Assembly: GCA_964036155.1 (NCBI GenBank)
Contig: OZ038422.1
Span: 49,871,201-49,935,200, forward strand
Reading direction: 5' to 3'
DNA: 64,000 nt
DNA from: Diploscapter coronatus
Lineage: Eukaryota; Nematoda; Chromadorea; Rhabditida; Rhabditidae
Of this stretch, positions 13,110-26,634 are shown in pieces. Position 1 is the first letter of the stretch; the number at the start of each line of letters is the position of its first letter. A program made the translations under genes and the position numbers. A model generated the notes under the pieces. The model saw only the letters and a list, made by a program, of their open reading frames with translations, was not told where the DNA came from and did no database searches.

Positions 13110-13891
13110 TCACGATTTAACGAGTGCGGTTTTGGCCTTTTTCTTAGCCTCTTTTTTCTCGTCGGATTTTTTCTGCTTCTCCAGATTGTCCATGTTTGCG
13201 CGAAGCAGCGCCGAGTACGAAATCACGAACTTGTTCACGTCTTTCGGGTGCACCTGAAAAATTTAACTCCTTATTATTTTTGAAATCTTTATCCTTCGTA
13301 TTTCTAAATATATCCTGTGTAAAGTAGAAGTTAACTATTCAGAAAATATAAAAGTTAAATTGAGCATATATTTTTATCTGAATAAATAAACAATATTATG
13401 AAGTTCAAAGTGTTAGAAATTTAAGAAAGTATATTGGAGTCGTATTATCTTTTAATTTGAAAGCTAAATAAAATCCCACCGCGGTGCTAATTTTCTTGTT
13501 GCCGAACTTGGCCCTGAAGAGGCACTGGGCGCTCGACGTCGAAAACTCCGTCCCTTTGGGCTGCGCTTTGGATTTGCCGTCATCTGAAAACAATTTCAAA
13601 TTGTAATTTATAAAAATCATCGAAACTATGTCTTCTTTAGAAAACTTCGTATTTTTTTTTAATTTTCTTCCGAGTAATATCGAAATTTAAAAAAAAAAAT
13701 TCTACAAGTAGGTTCATATCTATATTATAATTGTTTTAAGAAAATTTTTAGAAAAATAATAAAATCAATTTTAAAAATAAAAACCTACGAGGCTTCATCG
13801 TAACGGTGACATTCCTGGAGCCGCCCTCCCTCGATTTGATGTAAAACGCGGCCAGCTCTCCGAGAAACTGCTCGTTGCTGATTAGGCCCAT
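13110..13891 (-). CDS. Signal recognition particle 14-kDa subunit (SRP14)
   Basis: Three exons (13891-13789, 13583-13480, 13253-13110) give 116 residues. SRP14 pairs with SRP9 on the Alu domain of SRP RNA and pauses elongation while a ribosome is brought to the ER. Family features visible: the N-terminal ISNEQFLGELAAFY, the VTVTMKPHDGK strand (like VYITLKKYDGR in animals), CLFRAKFGNKKISTAV, the conserved core VHPKDVNKFVISYSALLRAN, and a Lys-rich tail. The start was chosen because MGLISNEQFL aligns with the usual N-terminus; a TTTTCAG lies 15 bases upstream of the ATG and may be a cis- or trans-splice acceptor. Exon 1 must end at CCTC (13789), because the next possible donor brings in a stop codon. 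The length fits the family. Confidence 0.92.
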
Positions 13892-14499
13892 CGGGTTATG
13901 GTATCTGAAAATTAGAATAAATGAGATATTTTAAAAATCGACTAAAAATGCACTAATTTTTGATATCTTCATTCATTTTGATGGAGAAATTTTCTAAAAT
14001 TTTGGTGCAATTTACAAATAAGTGAAATTTAAATTTGACGTAGTTTATGATTAGCCTCTGAAATTTTTTAAAATGAAAATGAAAGTAAAAATAAAAATAA
14101 AACGCAAAAGATCGAGCTCCATTAACAGATACATCATTAACGTTGAAACGTGTAAACTCAGACATTCACTTGCTCTTAAAAGTTCTTTATTTTCTCTGAA
14201 ACTGTTTAGATTCTTTCGTGAATACTTCTAAATATCACAAATCGTGGCCCGTTTAGGATTCATTTTGATGAAGAAGTTAAAATAATCGATAAAAATTTAG
14301 ATATGTAGCTGAAAGTGACAATGCACGCTTGACTAGATACAGACATTTTCGAGTGTTTGGGTAATTTTTGACAATTAACACATTCTTGAAACTTCAGGGT
14401 AGTAATTCGAAGAAAAAATCTAAAAAGAAAACAATTCCTAATATCACTGGATCCAAGAAAATTAGAACAAAAAATAAATTAGTGAAATTCTCTTTTAAA
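13892..14499. other. Gap between SRP14 and the glutaminyl cyclase gene
   Basis: About 600 bp of AT-rich sequence between two minus-strand genes, with no coding signal. A minus-strand AATAAA (TTTATT at about 14186-14191) could end the cyclase transcript. The spacing is longer than usual within a nematode operon. Confidence 0.4.
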
Positions 14500-15996
<1,497 letters not shown>

Positions 15997-18023
15997 GATA
16001 AACTTCAGATGGATCTGAAAAGACAAAGATAAAGCAAAGTCAATAATTATTTTTTAAATCTACTTTCTTTGGCTTTATGACGCCATTATGATCAATTACG
16101 TCAAAATGTAATAGTTTAAAATCGTAGACAGGATAAGAATGAAAAGTAGGGACAACTAACAAGTTTCGCAAGAAAGGAAGTAAGAAATGGGTATCAATGG
16201 CATGGAACGATTCTATCACCAACATACCAAATACAGAATACAGAATGGCAAATAAAAAAGAGGAAGGAAAGGAATCGCCATGTCAGAAAGGGGAAATAGT
16301 ACGGAAAATCGAGAGGTCAGAGACAAGTGAAAGTCGGCGATTCAAATCATTCATCTTTCTGAAAATCCGCCTTAAAAGGCAAAAGTCGCTGCCAGCAAAC
16401 GCTTGAAAACTTGAAACAGAAAACTTTAAAAAACTATTCAAAATTCTTAAAATCGATTTTTGACAAAAGAAAAATAACTTTCTGTAGAAAATCTCAAAAG
16501 TTAAAGTTTTTCAAAAACTAATAAAATGATTTTTCTTCTGAGCTGTTTCAGAAAAACGAGCTTCTAGCACTTGACAACGCGGGAAAATGCGCAAAAGCGT
16601 AGAAACGTCGAAGTCAAAAGAAAACAAAACAAAAGGGAATAGCGAAACCTCGCGCAAGGCGTGAATAGAGAAAAAGACATCAAAAAGTGGGGAAGAAAGA
16701 AAAGAGATAAACAAAAGTGATAAAGAAAGGGAGAAGGATAGAAATAAAAAAGGGATAAAATCTCCCTTTAGATAGGATTTGAACCAATTTCGAAGGTCAA
16801 TAACACAGATATATGAAATCTGCGATACGTCGAATGCAAAAAAAAGCTAGCTGATATCCCTGTCCTGGTTTAATTACCCAGAAAACACACCATCTTTCTT
16901 AGTCTGAGAGAGAGTGAGGGGCAGAGACGCAGAGTGACGTTCGACAGCCTGAATATGATTAGTATTATTTGTACAGAGCTGGCAGAAAAAACAATCGATA
17001 AATATCGGTTAAATCAAAAAAGGGGGGGAGACTCTAAACTGGCTGGTTTATATCTGCAAAAGAAGCCAATATAAAAGGGGAAAAATCTGATCGGTTTATA
17101 AATTTGTCTTTGGAAATTTTTAAATTAAGATTTTCTATCTAAAAATCCCCATAATAGAAAAAATGGACAATTTTCTCTTTAAATTTTAGCAATGGAGCAC
17201 ATTTAAAGTGAAAACTGTATTTACCTGACTATTTTCTAACAGATTTTAGCGCCGAGTTGCAAAAACCGGACCGGAAATTGTGCTACACGCGAGCTTCTTG
17301 TGTTGTTTCTATCGATTTTCTCGAATCGCGTAAACCGGTAGGCTTCAAATCGCAGCTCCCATAATTTCCGACCCTTCGCACCTGAATAAACTAATTCATC
17401 GCCCCCAAATTATGAAAATTTCTTGAAAATCATAAATAACTAAAAATTCGGTCTATACGAATTTCCAATTAAATTATTTCTTTTTAATTTCAAAAATTTA
17501 AGATATTTATGAATTCTAACGAATCATGATTAACAACAACGAATTAAAAATAACAATAAAGATCACCTACTAAAACGGTCTAAATAAGTCTAACATTTGC
17601 GTTCTAAAAAGAGGAAAATAGAGAGTAAAGTAATAGAATTGCAGAAATAGAGTAAATAGATTGAAAACAAATAAATCGGAAAAAATTAGAGAGAATTTTT
17701 TTTTGGATGAAGGTTTGGAATTCCTTGGAAATGAATCGATAATTAACAATTGAAATCGAAAGGGAGAAATTTGAAAAGGGAAAACTAAAGAAATTGATGA
17801 GCGAGATGAATTGACATTATAAACTATAGGGAAAAACGAGGTCAATGACCAAACCAATTCCGGTAAAAATTGCCTACTTTCGAAGACTAGCGAAGTTCTC
17901 ATTTTTAAAAATGTTCAAAAGAGACCATATGAATTTGAGCAAAAACTTTTTAAAAAATCACCTTTTCAAAAAGGCAAAGTTGAAAACTCACCAGTTTTTC
18001 TGCAAAAATTTGAAATCAGCCTA
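15997..18023. other. 2-kb gap upstream of glutaminyl cyclase, no gene recognised
   Basis: No convincing exon chain on either strand; the open frames are Lys- or Phe-rich and look random. The stretch probably holds 5' untranslated exons and promoter of the cyclase gene and the 3' end of the TIM50 gene. A 14-base match to the start of the nematode SL1 leader occurs at 16867-16880 (see findings). Confidence 0.45.
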
Positions 18024-20513
18024 CTATCCACCGAGCCATATGGCCATTTCAGACGGAGGTGTGTCTTCGGAACCCAAATAGTCTGCCAGTGTATCGTTTC
18101 AGCAGGGAGTCGTCCTGTTTCGCCGAGGCCTTTTCCTTTTCCTGAAAGCTCGAATCTCATTAACATCGGGTTTTACCAAGTCAAAAATCAATTTCCCTAC
18201 CAACTGAGCCAAGTATTCCGCTCTCCTTCTGAACTCTTTGGCTGGATCATCGAATTGTGAGTAGTACTGAATTAAGGGCCTCACATCTTCTGGGTCAGAT
18301 AGGTGGATGGCTGGAATCCCATTGAAGGTATGATTTTTGCCAAAATAAAATTCTAACTCTTTAACAACTCGGCTAGGTCGACCAGCGAAGTGTCCTGCAT
18401 GTCGCCTTTCCACTCGGGAATCCTCAGCATGTTCTCCGGGTTGAGCTGACCGGACTTGGCGTCGAAATCGATGAAAATCACCTTGGAGAGGTCACGGTTC
18501 AATTTCGAGAGGTCCTGGAAATAAAAAGTTTCAAATCAAGTTATTAAAATAGATTTTTGGCAAAAATGAAGTTTCATGAAGCCTTAACCTTAACGTGATG
18601 ACCGTGCATGTACTTGGTGCAGTCCCTGAACAGCTTGTACATGATGCGCTGCTTCGGGTCGAACGACTCTACCACTGGACCACCGGTCATCATCGATTCG
18701 GATGTGTAGATCACCACCTGAAAATAGTTTTGATAAGCAAACATTTGCTATTTTCGTTCTGAATTTTCCGTAGATTTTTGACAAGAAAATGAATAAGATG
18801 TCCTTTGACAATTTTGCTAAGCACAAGTGACAATTTGGTCAGGCAAAATCAATAGATTTCTCACCTCAAAGTTGGGATATCCCACTACATCTAGGAAGTA
18901 TTCCAAAGCAGGTCGCTTCGCAAATCTGTAGCCGGTTTTGTAGGTCCATTCGGGGTGCACCAGCACGTTCTTCATCTCGATGACAATCGTGTATTTCGGC
19001 TGCAGATATCCCGCCGGCAGAGGGTCGGGAAGCAGCTTCTCTCGGGCTGGCTCGACTACGTACTGAAAAATGTGTCTATATTTTCGCCTTTTAAGTAAGC
19101 TAGAGAGACATATGAACAGACGAATAGATATCATTTTAAAAAATAAACTGTAAAGTTATGTTTACCCCTTTGGTCTATTTTAAAAGCCATATTTTCAAAT
19201 TTGAGATGTTTTAATTAAAAAAAAAAAACTTTAGAGTATTTTCAATTATTAGAAGATATAGAAAATAGTTGTCTTTTTAGAAAACAAATAGTCAATCTTC
19301 AAATTTAATATTTCAAGAAAACTTTCTTTTATTTTTATTAAAAAAGCCCACATCTCTCCACAGCTTGAACGAGTTGAGGATTCTGTAGAATGAGGCCAAA
19401 TAGCTGCCCGTAAACTCGTCCCCAATCACATTGCCTTGTTCATCGCGGGGAGCTCTTCCTGAAAGTTAGCATACTTAATATCAATCCTAAAATACGCTAA
19501 TTCTATCGTAACCTTAAAAGTTAGCATACCGTAATATCCGCAGAAGAATATGAACCCAACCACAGTGCTGCCCATCAGAACATAACCTCCAATTCGGGTG
19601 TTCCGCTCCAATCGAAGACGTCTCTTTTCTTTCTCAGCTTCACGAGTTGACTCCTGAATTTCAAACAGCGTCATTTACGAAAGTTATGGTTAAAATCATT
19701 TAAGCGTCTTCATTTATAAAATTACGCAATAAACATACAAATATCGTCAGTTTAAAGAAGGAAAAATCTACAATAAAATGAATTTCAAACATCGCTGTTT
19801 CTTCAAATTACGGCTCAAATTAAAATAATTTCTGAAATACCGTACCTCATCAATCGTGAACCCGCCCCCATCTGAATTCGATGACGACGAAGTAGACGCC
19901 GCCGCGGTTTGGACGACTTTTTCTACTTTTTCCGACTGGAATTTTTTCATCGTTTCGGCCAAAATCGTCGCCTTTTCGATCTTTTTCTGATCTTCCAGTG
20001 CGGAGTTCACAATGTTCTTCGTGGCTTCCTGAGATTGTTTGTCATTACTTATTTATTTACATCTTTAATTTAATTAACCTCCAGCGTTTCGAATTTCTGC
20101 TCATCCGCGTTGAGTTGGATGGTTTGACTGTCGAGTGATGGGGTGAGAGTGATCTGAAAAAGGTAAAATAGCCCCCGAAATAAGTAGCCACTTTTGATGA
20201 AATAAAATAGAAACTATTCTCTTCTCCATGCTGTTTCGCTCGAAGTGACTACTATTCTTGGAGGAGATTGTGGGAAATTTAAAAATTTACAGAAAGTGTG
20301 GAGGGATCCCGATTTCGGAGTGGATTGGCAAAGGGACTCTGGACGGTCGGCTCTCCCAGAATCGACTTGAACCCGTCGCTCGAGTACCTGAAAAATTTTA
20401 AAAAGCTAAAATATTTTTAAAAATTAAAAGGAATACCTGAGGACCCTGACATTGGTATTGAGTTGCGACAGCAAAACCGCCGATTTCCTACAGAAGTGCA
20501 GCGAAATCGACAT
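18024..20513 (-). CDS. scpl-4: TIM50, presequence receptor of the TIM23 mitochondrial import complex
   Basis: About nine exons. The protein starts [18 protein letters not shown], which fits a matrix-targeting presequence. A charged/coiled region and a Ser/Ala-rich linker follow, then one membrane span ([18 protein letters not shown]), then the FCP1/NIF-like domain in the intermembrane space. In that domain the phosphatase DxDx(T/V) position reads [13 protein letters not shown], so it is not catalytic, as in other TIM50 proteins. Typical TIM50 blocks follow: [54 protein letters not shown] and the later [19 protein letters not shown]. The last exon ends WLGG followed by two TAG codons. The gene lies head-to-head with vps-39. 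The symbol is that of the C. elegans TIM50 orthologue as I remember it. Confidence 0.92.
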
Positions 20514-20931
20514 TTCCAAGTTTCTGAATGTCAAAAAATTAAAATAAAATGAAAAAGACAAAAAAGAAGAACGAGTTTGCATAATGAAAATGAAGTGCAA
20601 AGTCGTGACATGTTCATCATTTGAGTGGGCGTGGCTTGTTCAATTTATCTTCAGCTTCTTGTAAACCTCATCTATTTTCTAAATTTCTTCGTTTCGAAAA
20701 TTCACCCATTCGTAAACCATATCACCCTTTGTAGAAGTCGCCACATATTATAGAAAGTCTTAGTAGAACGAGAAAAGTGGCGGCTTTTAACATGGATCTT
20801 TTTGAACTTTGATTTTCCTTCAGAATTCGCCAAAATATTTTTTACCTGAATTTTTTCTGCAATTTTCGAGCTAATTGACCGACTATCTTTCAGGAATCTG
20901 ATGTGAAGACGGAGTTTTGGAAATTAAAAAA
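20514..20931. promoter_or_regulatory. Shared head-to-head intergenic region, TIM50 and vps-39
   Basis: Only 418 bp separate two divergent start codons, so both promoters must lie here or overlap the first exons. On the plus strand a CTTTCAG at about 20887-20893 precedes the vps-39 ATG by about 40 bp and is a candidate spliced-leader acceptor. No TATA-like element can be asserted. Confidence 0.5.
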
Positions 20932-23900
20932 ATGGCCTCAGAAATGTACGATGCTTTTTGGATGACGGACGTCGCGTTGCGCCTTCCTTTAGAGATTACC
21001 TGCTTGGCCTATCAAGGTGTTTTATCTTTCATCTTTAACAATAGAATATGCTAATTTCAGACTCGACCCAGAGCATATTGATAGGCGGTAAAACGGGTTG
21101 TCTCGTCGTCTACACACCTTCTAACTCAAGTATGTTTTTCTTAATTTTCTCCAAGGCTTGTATTTTTTTAAATTCAGACCGGATGTCGTTCGATTTCAGT
21201 GGGTTTAGTCGGTGCTTCGAAAGAAAAGCCGTCACTCAAATGGGCGTCTGCGAAAGAGAAGAGCTGCTATTGTCATTGTCTGATGGACAGGTATTTTTTC
21301 GCTTTTTTTCTTTTATTTTAGAAATCTTTTCAGCTCTCCGCACATTTCCTTGGCGAGGAATACCCTGTGATTTCGGTGCTCCACAAAATTCGATCCATTT
21401 CCAGCTTCGTGCATTGGAATATGAAGGTAGAAAGTGAAAATGTTAGAAAAATGAAAAGTAAAGATTATTTTTCAGACGACAGGCGACCTGTACATTTTGG
21501 TTAATTCCAAAAAGCAATTTCACTTGTTCAAATGGAGCAAGAAAGATTTCACCGATGTGCAATTCATCACTAAATACGTCTTCAATGAAAACGTCACTAA
21601 TCTGAGGTTTTTCTTTTTTAGTTTATTTTTTTAACAACACGAATTTCAGGTACTACTCCGGATCGGTTTATTTCTCCACCAAAGCGGAATGTGTTCAGAT
21701 GCTTTTGATTTCGGATACTTCAGAAGCTGAAAAAGGGGTTGAGGTAAAAAACACAAAGATACTGTAGCGGTGGTATTTTTGCTCGCAACTCGAACTTAGA
21801 CTCGATCTCTTTTCCATCTCGTGCTTGCGAGCAAAAAATGCGCCACCATAGATTTTCCAGAAACAAAGTAAAGATTATTGAAAGCTTTTTTATTTTCCAA
21901 AAAAAGTAAAATTACTCATTGTCGCAAAATATCGTAAACAAAGGTTGCTGTAGATTCTAAAATTGAAGTTTTGAGAAATGGCTCGGCGATCCTGTGCCTC
22001 TTCTCGCCTCTCAGCCTACCGACGTTCAAAGACTCGTTTTTCTTGCCGGCCAAAAACTGATCGGGGTCTGTTTGAACAAAACCCTGCAATTCTACGGGCT
22101 GAACGGGAAGATTTCGCACGACCTGACACCCATCAAATTCAACGATGTCCCGATTGATATGAGTAAGATAATTTTTTTTTTATTTTTAAAAACATTGTTT
22201 TGAAAATTACTTTAAAAAATTTTAATTGAATTCGTGAAATTTCCGAAAACCTAATCTGTCTTTCTTTCAGTATCAGATTACCCGTATCTTCTCACCCTGT
22301 TTCCGAAAGGAAGAATCGAAATCCGCTGTGTCGATCCCCCTCTCTTGGTGCAGAACATAACTATATCCAAAGCGGCCTTCATTCAGCAAGGAATCAGGTT
22401 TTTTTTCTTTTTTAATTGAAAAGATTTGAAAACTCGAAAAATAGTGCATTTAGTAAATCGTTACCTATGAAATAGTAGTATGCGGAAAGAATCTTTTCCC
22501 TATCAGATCCTATCTCGTATAGATCGTGTATTTTTCCAATTAGCCCTTTAAACTAGTTTTATTTTTTATTTCAGCGGCTCAATTTTCGTGGCGAGCCAAA
22601 TGGATATTTTGCTCTTGGACTCGCTGAAAAATTTGAGGAAAAACGTCTCGTATTTGCTGAACGAAAAGCATTTCGATCTGGCGATCAAGTTGGCGGTATT
22701 TTTTGTTCTCAAATTAACATAAAATATTCTTTAGTTTCAAGAAATTAAAAATTCCAGGAAACCTCGAACATTTTCACGGAGGAAAACAAGATCGAAATGA
22801 AGCGACAGGCGGCGCTGAACTTGTTCAATCAGAAGAAATTCAAAGAGTCATTCGACCTCTACGCCGAAATCAAAAGCGGTATTTTCCACGAAGAGAATCT
22901 TTTAAAAGTAAAATTTCAGACGTCATTATTGTACTCCAACTGTTTCCCGAATTTCTCCCAGAGAAACTGCAGAGGAATACGGTAGCCTCTGACATGCCCG
23001 CAAACGACAAAAAGAGGGCCCTTCTCGCTTTGGGAGACTATCTTGTTCAAGTAAAGATTAAGTTGTCGAAATTAGCATGAATTTGAATATTAAAAAGGGT
23101 CAATATATACTTGGCTCTGTTCAACAGAAGTCCAATTTCTGTTGAACAAAATTGGGAAAATCGCTCTAAGATTTCAGAAGATACTTACTCTCATTATTCC
23201 TGAGATCGGCATTGTCTCTGTCTCGGGACAAAGGAGGAAGTGCGCGAAGCCTTTCCTCCTTGTCCACCTGCATCTTCCCCGCACTCTCTTCACTTTCTAC
23301 ACTATTTTCACTCGCACCATCGCCTTTACCCAGAGTAGAGACAGAGACAGTACCGATTTCGAAGAGACAACGGAGAGTATAAAACTAGCATAAAATGTTC
23401 ATTTTAGGTCCGAACCGACTACGCTTACCAATTGGCGAACTACATGAAAAACAAGGCCTCTGGATCTGTACAGTTAACCGGAGAACAATTGAGTCAACTC
23501 CACACAACTTTGCAAATCCTGGATACGACTTTATTGAAATGCTATCTGAAGGTACGTTAAAAATTTGCATAATCTCTAAGAATTAAAAGTCAGATTACTG
23601 TAGCAAACGTCGTATTCCCTGAAAAATTAGAAAAAAAACATTAGCAAATACCATTTTCTATGTCCTGTTGAACAAAATTTTAAAAATCATCCCCTTAGAA
23701 ATAAAATATTTTCAGACCAAGCCAATTCTGATAGACTCTCTACTGCGGTTGAAGGATAATTCCTGCTATTTCGAGGATGCTGAATCTATTCTAAAGAGGG
23801 AAGGCCGATTTCAGTCGCTGTACATTCTCTACGAGTCCAGAAAGAAACATGAAATGGGTAGGTTTTCGAAAATAAAAAGGAATCTTGAAAAATTCAAAAT

Positions 23901-25761
23901 TTTTCAGCTCTTACCCTCCTTCACGAGCAGTTCCTGAATCCATCTGCGGAGCCGTTTTTCAAGGACCTCCACCGAACCGTCGACTACCTGCAAACCCTGG
24001 GAAATACCCACTTGGAGCTGATCTTCAAATACGCCAAATGGGTGCTGAATAAGGATGCTGAGACGGGACTTTTGGTGGGGAGAACACGATCATTAATTTA
24101 TTCACTTTCTTTTCTGAGAAAATAGTATAGGAGAAGAGTGAAAAATACAAAGTGCCAGAAATAAATTCGTTATTCTTTCCAGATTTTCATCGACGAAGAA
24201 TCAGAATTGGCCAGGAGTCTGAATCGAGAAGCTGTTTTGGAGTTTCTCAGGAAAGAGTGCGTCAGGGCCGTTATTCCGTACTTGGTACTTTAATTTTTGA
24301 AAATAAAAAAAGCATTCTAAATTTTCAGGAGCATCTAATTTACAAATGGGAAGAGGTCCGGCCGATTTTTCACGAGACTCTTGCAGAATTCTACGTCACC
24401 AAAGTCAAAACGCTCTACAAGGACTATGTGCACGCTTTTCCGGATGGTAAAATAAAAATAAAATATTAAAACATGGATAAGAAATAAATTCCAGATGAAA
24501 ACATCACCCGAGCGGGAGAAGAAGATGGTGATTTAGGACTCTACCGAAGAAGTTTGTTGAAATTCCTGCATTTCTCCCTGTACTACAGCCCTCAGGTATT
24601 GAATTTATACAAACTAAAAGCTAAAGGCGAATTAACTCGGGGTTAAAAATGTTAGCGTCTATTAGCATTTGTTAACTCTGATTTTCAAAAAATGATTCCA
24701 GACAATTCTGCTGCAATTGAACAGCGACGGATTTTACGAAGAAAGAGCGCTGATTCTAGGCCGGCTGAAACAACACGAACAGGTTTGGAAGTAATTCTTT
24801 AAAAAATGAAAAAGAATTTCAAATTTTCAGGCCCTAACGATTTACACCTGTTTATTACGGGACATCGAGGCTGCGGAGAAATACTGCCAATTGTATTTCG
24901 ACCGCGAGGACGAGACTAATTCACAGGTAAAAAAATAAAGTTCAAATAAAAGTAATAAGATTGAAAAAAAAAATTCAGGTTTACCTGACCCTTTTCCGTT
25001 CCCTCGTCACTCCTTCAGATCCAATGATAGCCGGATTAACCGACCGACAATTACCAATTCCCCAGCCAGACGTCCACTCAGCAATCCAAATACTCACGAG
25101 ACATGCCGATAGGATTGATACCGGTAATCGGGAAAGTTCGAATCAAAATAAATCGAAAAAAATTTCAGTAACCGCCCTCAACCTGATCCCGGCCTCCACT
25201 TCTTTGAGGACTCTGTCAAAGGCATTGACAGCGGTACTTCAGACAAAATTGGACCAGGCTACTGCGGTAAGAAAGTAAAAATAAAAAAGTTGAAAAGATA
25301 ACAATTTGAGTACACGATCCGCTGCGCGTTGAGTGAATGCGCCTTCGGCCGTTATAAGGAGAGACTTCAACAAGCCGAAGCTATGAAAATCGTCGTCACC
25401 AATTCAAACGAATGCACCATATGCGGAAAGAAGATTGGCAACAGGTTCAAATTATCGTATTTTGAAAAATAAAAAAATAATTATATAGTAATCCTTCTTT
25501 CTAAGAAAAATAAATCTACATTGTTCTTTCTAGAAGAAAACTACAGTAATCTATTTTCTAAAATGAAAAACTAATGGTCTTTTTCTCTAAGAAAGATAAA
25601 TGGGTTTTTTTTTCGAAAAAGGAGAGTATTCCATCTTCAAATGAGCCATATTTTTCAGCGCGTTTGTGAGGCACGCTTCAGATGGTTCTCTAGCCCATTT
25701 GTACTGTCATTCTGAATCGCAGAGCCACGAAGCTGCGAAGTCGCCTGTACCTCAGCTCTGA
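20932..25761 (+). CDS. vps-39: VPS39/VAM6, HOPS tethering complex subunit
   Basis: About 20 exons give some 830-850 residues. VPS39 binds Rab7-type GTPases and tethers late endosomes and autophagosomes to lysosomes. The N-terminal CNH beta-propeller covers the first third (IGGKTGCLVVYTPS, ISVLHKIRSI, LFPKGRIEIRCVDPPLLVQ). The helical clathrin-repeat region follows: NEKHFDLAIKLAE, KKFKESFDLYAEI, LQILDTTLLKCYL, FKDLHRTVDYLQTLG, AGEEDGDLGLYRRSLLKFL and ERALILGRLKQHEQALTIY. The Vps39 C-terminal module starts at TALNLIPASTSLRTL and ends with a zinc-type motif, CTICGKKIGNSAFVRH then YCH. All of this lines up with animal VPS39. One junction is awkward: after the exon ending SEAEKGVE (about 21743), the next frame (WLGDPVPLLASQ) can be reached only through an acceptor TTTTGAG at 21975. 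Introns carry two hairpin-forming repeats. Confidence 0.92.
21769..21847. repeat. Intronic inverted repeat (hairpin) in vps-39
   Basis: Arms at 21769-21789 and 21824-21847 pair over about 20 bp (GGTGG, then TTTTTGCTCGCAA) with a 2-3 base indel; the loop is about 34 bp. It lies in the intron with the unusual acceptor. Confidence 0.8.
23204..23359. repeat. Inverted repeat with inner hairpin in a vps-39 intron, MITE-like
   Basis: The outer arms, 23204-23224 (starts GATCGGCATTGTCTCTGTC) and 23338-23359 (starts GAGACAGAGACAGT), are inverted copies with about two mismatches. Inside, GGACAAAGGAGGAA pairs with TTTCCTCCTTGTCC (about 23226-23265). It lies wholly in the intron between about 23052 and 23408. 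It may be a small foldback element. Confidence 0.7.
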
Positions 25762-26634
25762 CTTATCAACGATAATTCCAAAAACTAAAAAATCGGGTTT
25801 AAATGTAAATTTGAACGTTTTGATGAATAGGCTGTGATTTCAAATTATTTGAGTGCCTTATAAAAATAAAGTTTTAAAAATCTTCCATAAATCGGTTGCG
25901 AACTTTATTGTCGTGATTTTTAGTCCGACTTTTTTCCGATTTGTTAATTTGGCAATGAACGCTTCGATTGATCGTTCCTGTCGCGAAAAGCAAAAATTCA
26001 CTTTTTACTTTAAAAAAATTATCAGAAATCGCATCTACTTGCGTCCTGCTTCTTGCGACCATTTTTCGAGCCGACAAAATTTGAAATGAGACTTTCGAAA
26101 AAAAAAATCGACAATTTCAAATATACGCTAATTTTTATTGGTCATTGGTTAAAATCAGAAAAAATGAAAGTTTCGTCTTCTGACTTGAAAAATCTCGAAA
26201 AACATGAAATTTCTATGTGATGGAAATCGTGAATTGTGAATTTTTGGAAAGCTTCTTGAAATATGAAAATGTACAAAAATTAAGTAGATTTCGCACAACT
26301 TGAAGGGTTTTTTTTCTGTAAGGAAGATACTGTAATTTTTAGATACATACTGTAGCATAGGAAATAGACCGCGTAAAATACTCAACAATTCGAATAACTT
26401 TTTCTCAGATAAAAGGCAAGAAATTATGTGTTTAAAGGAATCTTCAACATTTAAATGAGTGATGTTTAGAAAGATAGAACCTTTCAGCATTTTTGGGCAG
26501 GATAATTTTGGAAAATAGAAATGAACTTGAACAGAATAGCACTAAATTTGCATAAATAGGAAAAAACGATAACCGGCGATATTTACAAATAGTACTAGAA
26601 GATGCGCACACCCTAGTTACAGAATATTTTCAAA
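25762..26634. other. Convergent 3' flanks of vps-39 and pacs-1
   Basis: Non-coding and AT-rich. AATAAA at 25865-25870 (plus strand), about 100 bp past the vps-39 stop, is its likely polyadenylation signal. No other gene is seen. Confidence 0.5.
25865..25870 (+). terminator. Likely polyadenylation signal of vps-39
   Basis: Canonical AATAAA about 100 bp past the vps-39 stop codon. The site itself is clear; its use is inferred. Confidence 0.6.

Noticed and set aside
16770..16850. Possible minus-strand tRNA (GGTTCAAATCC-like block)
   Set aside because: No acceptor stem, anticodon arm or D arm could be folded around it.
16867..16960. SL RNA gene
   Set aside because: Only the first 14 leader bases match; there is no GT donor after about 22 bases and no Sm-site context.
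18817..19134. TIM50 exon as an active FCP1/SCP phosphatase
   Set aside because: The DxDx(T/V) nucleophile motif is missing (EMKN), as in TIM50 proteins, so no phosphatase activity is claimed.
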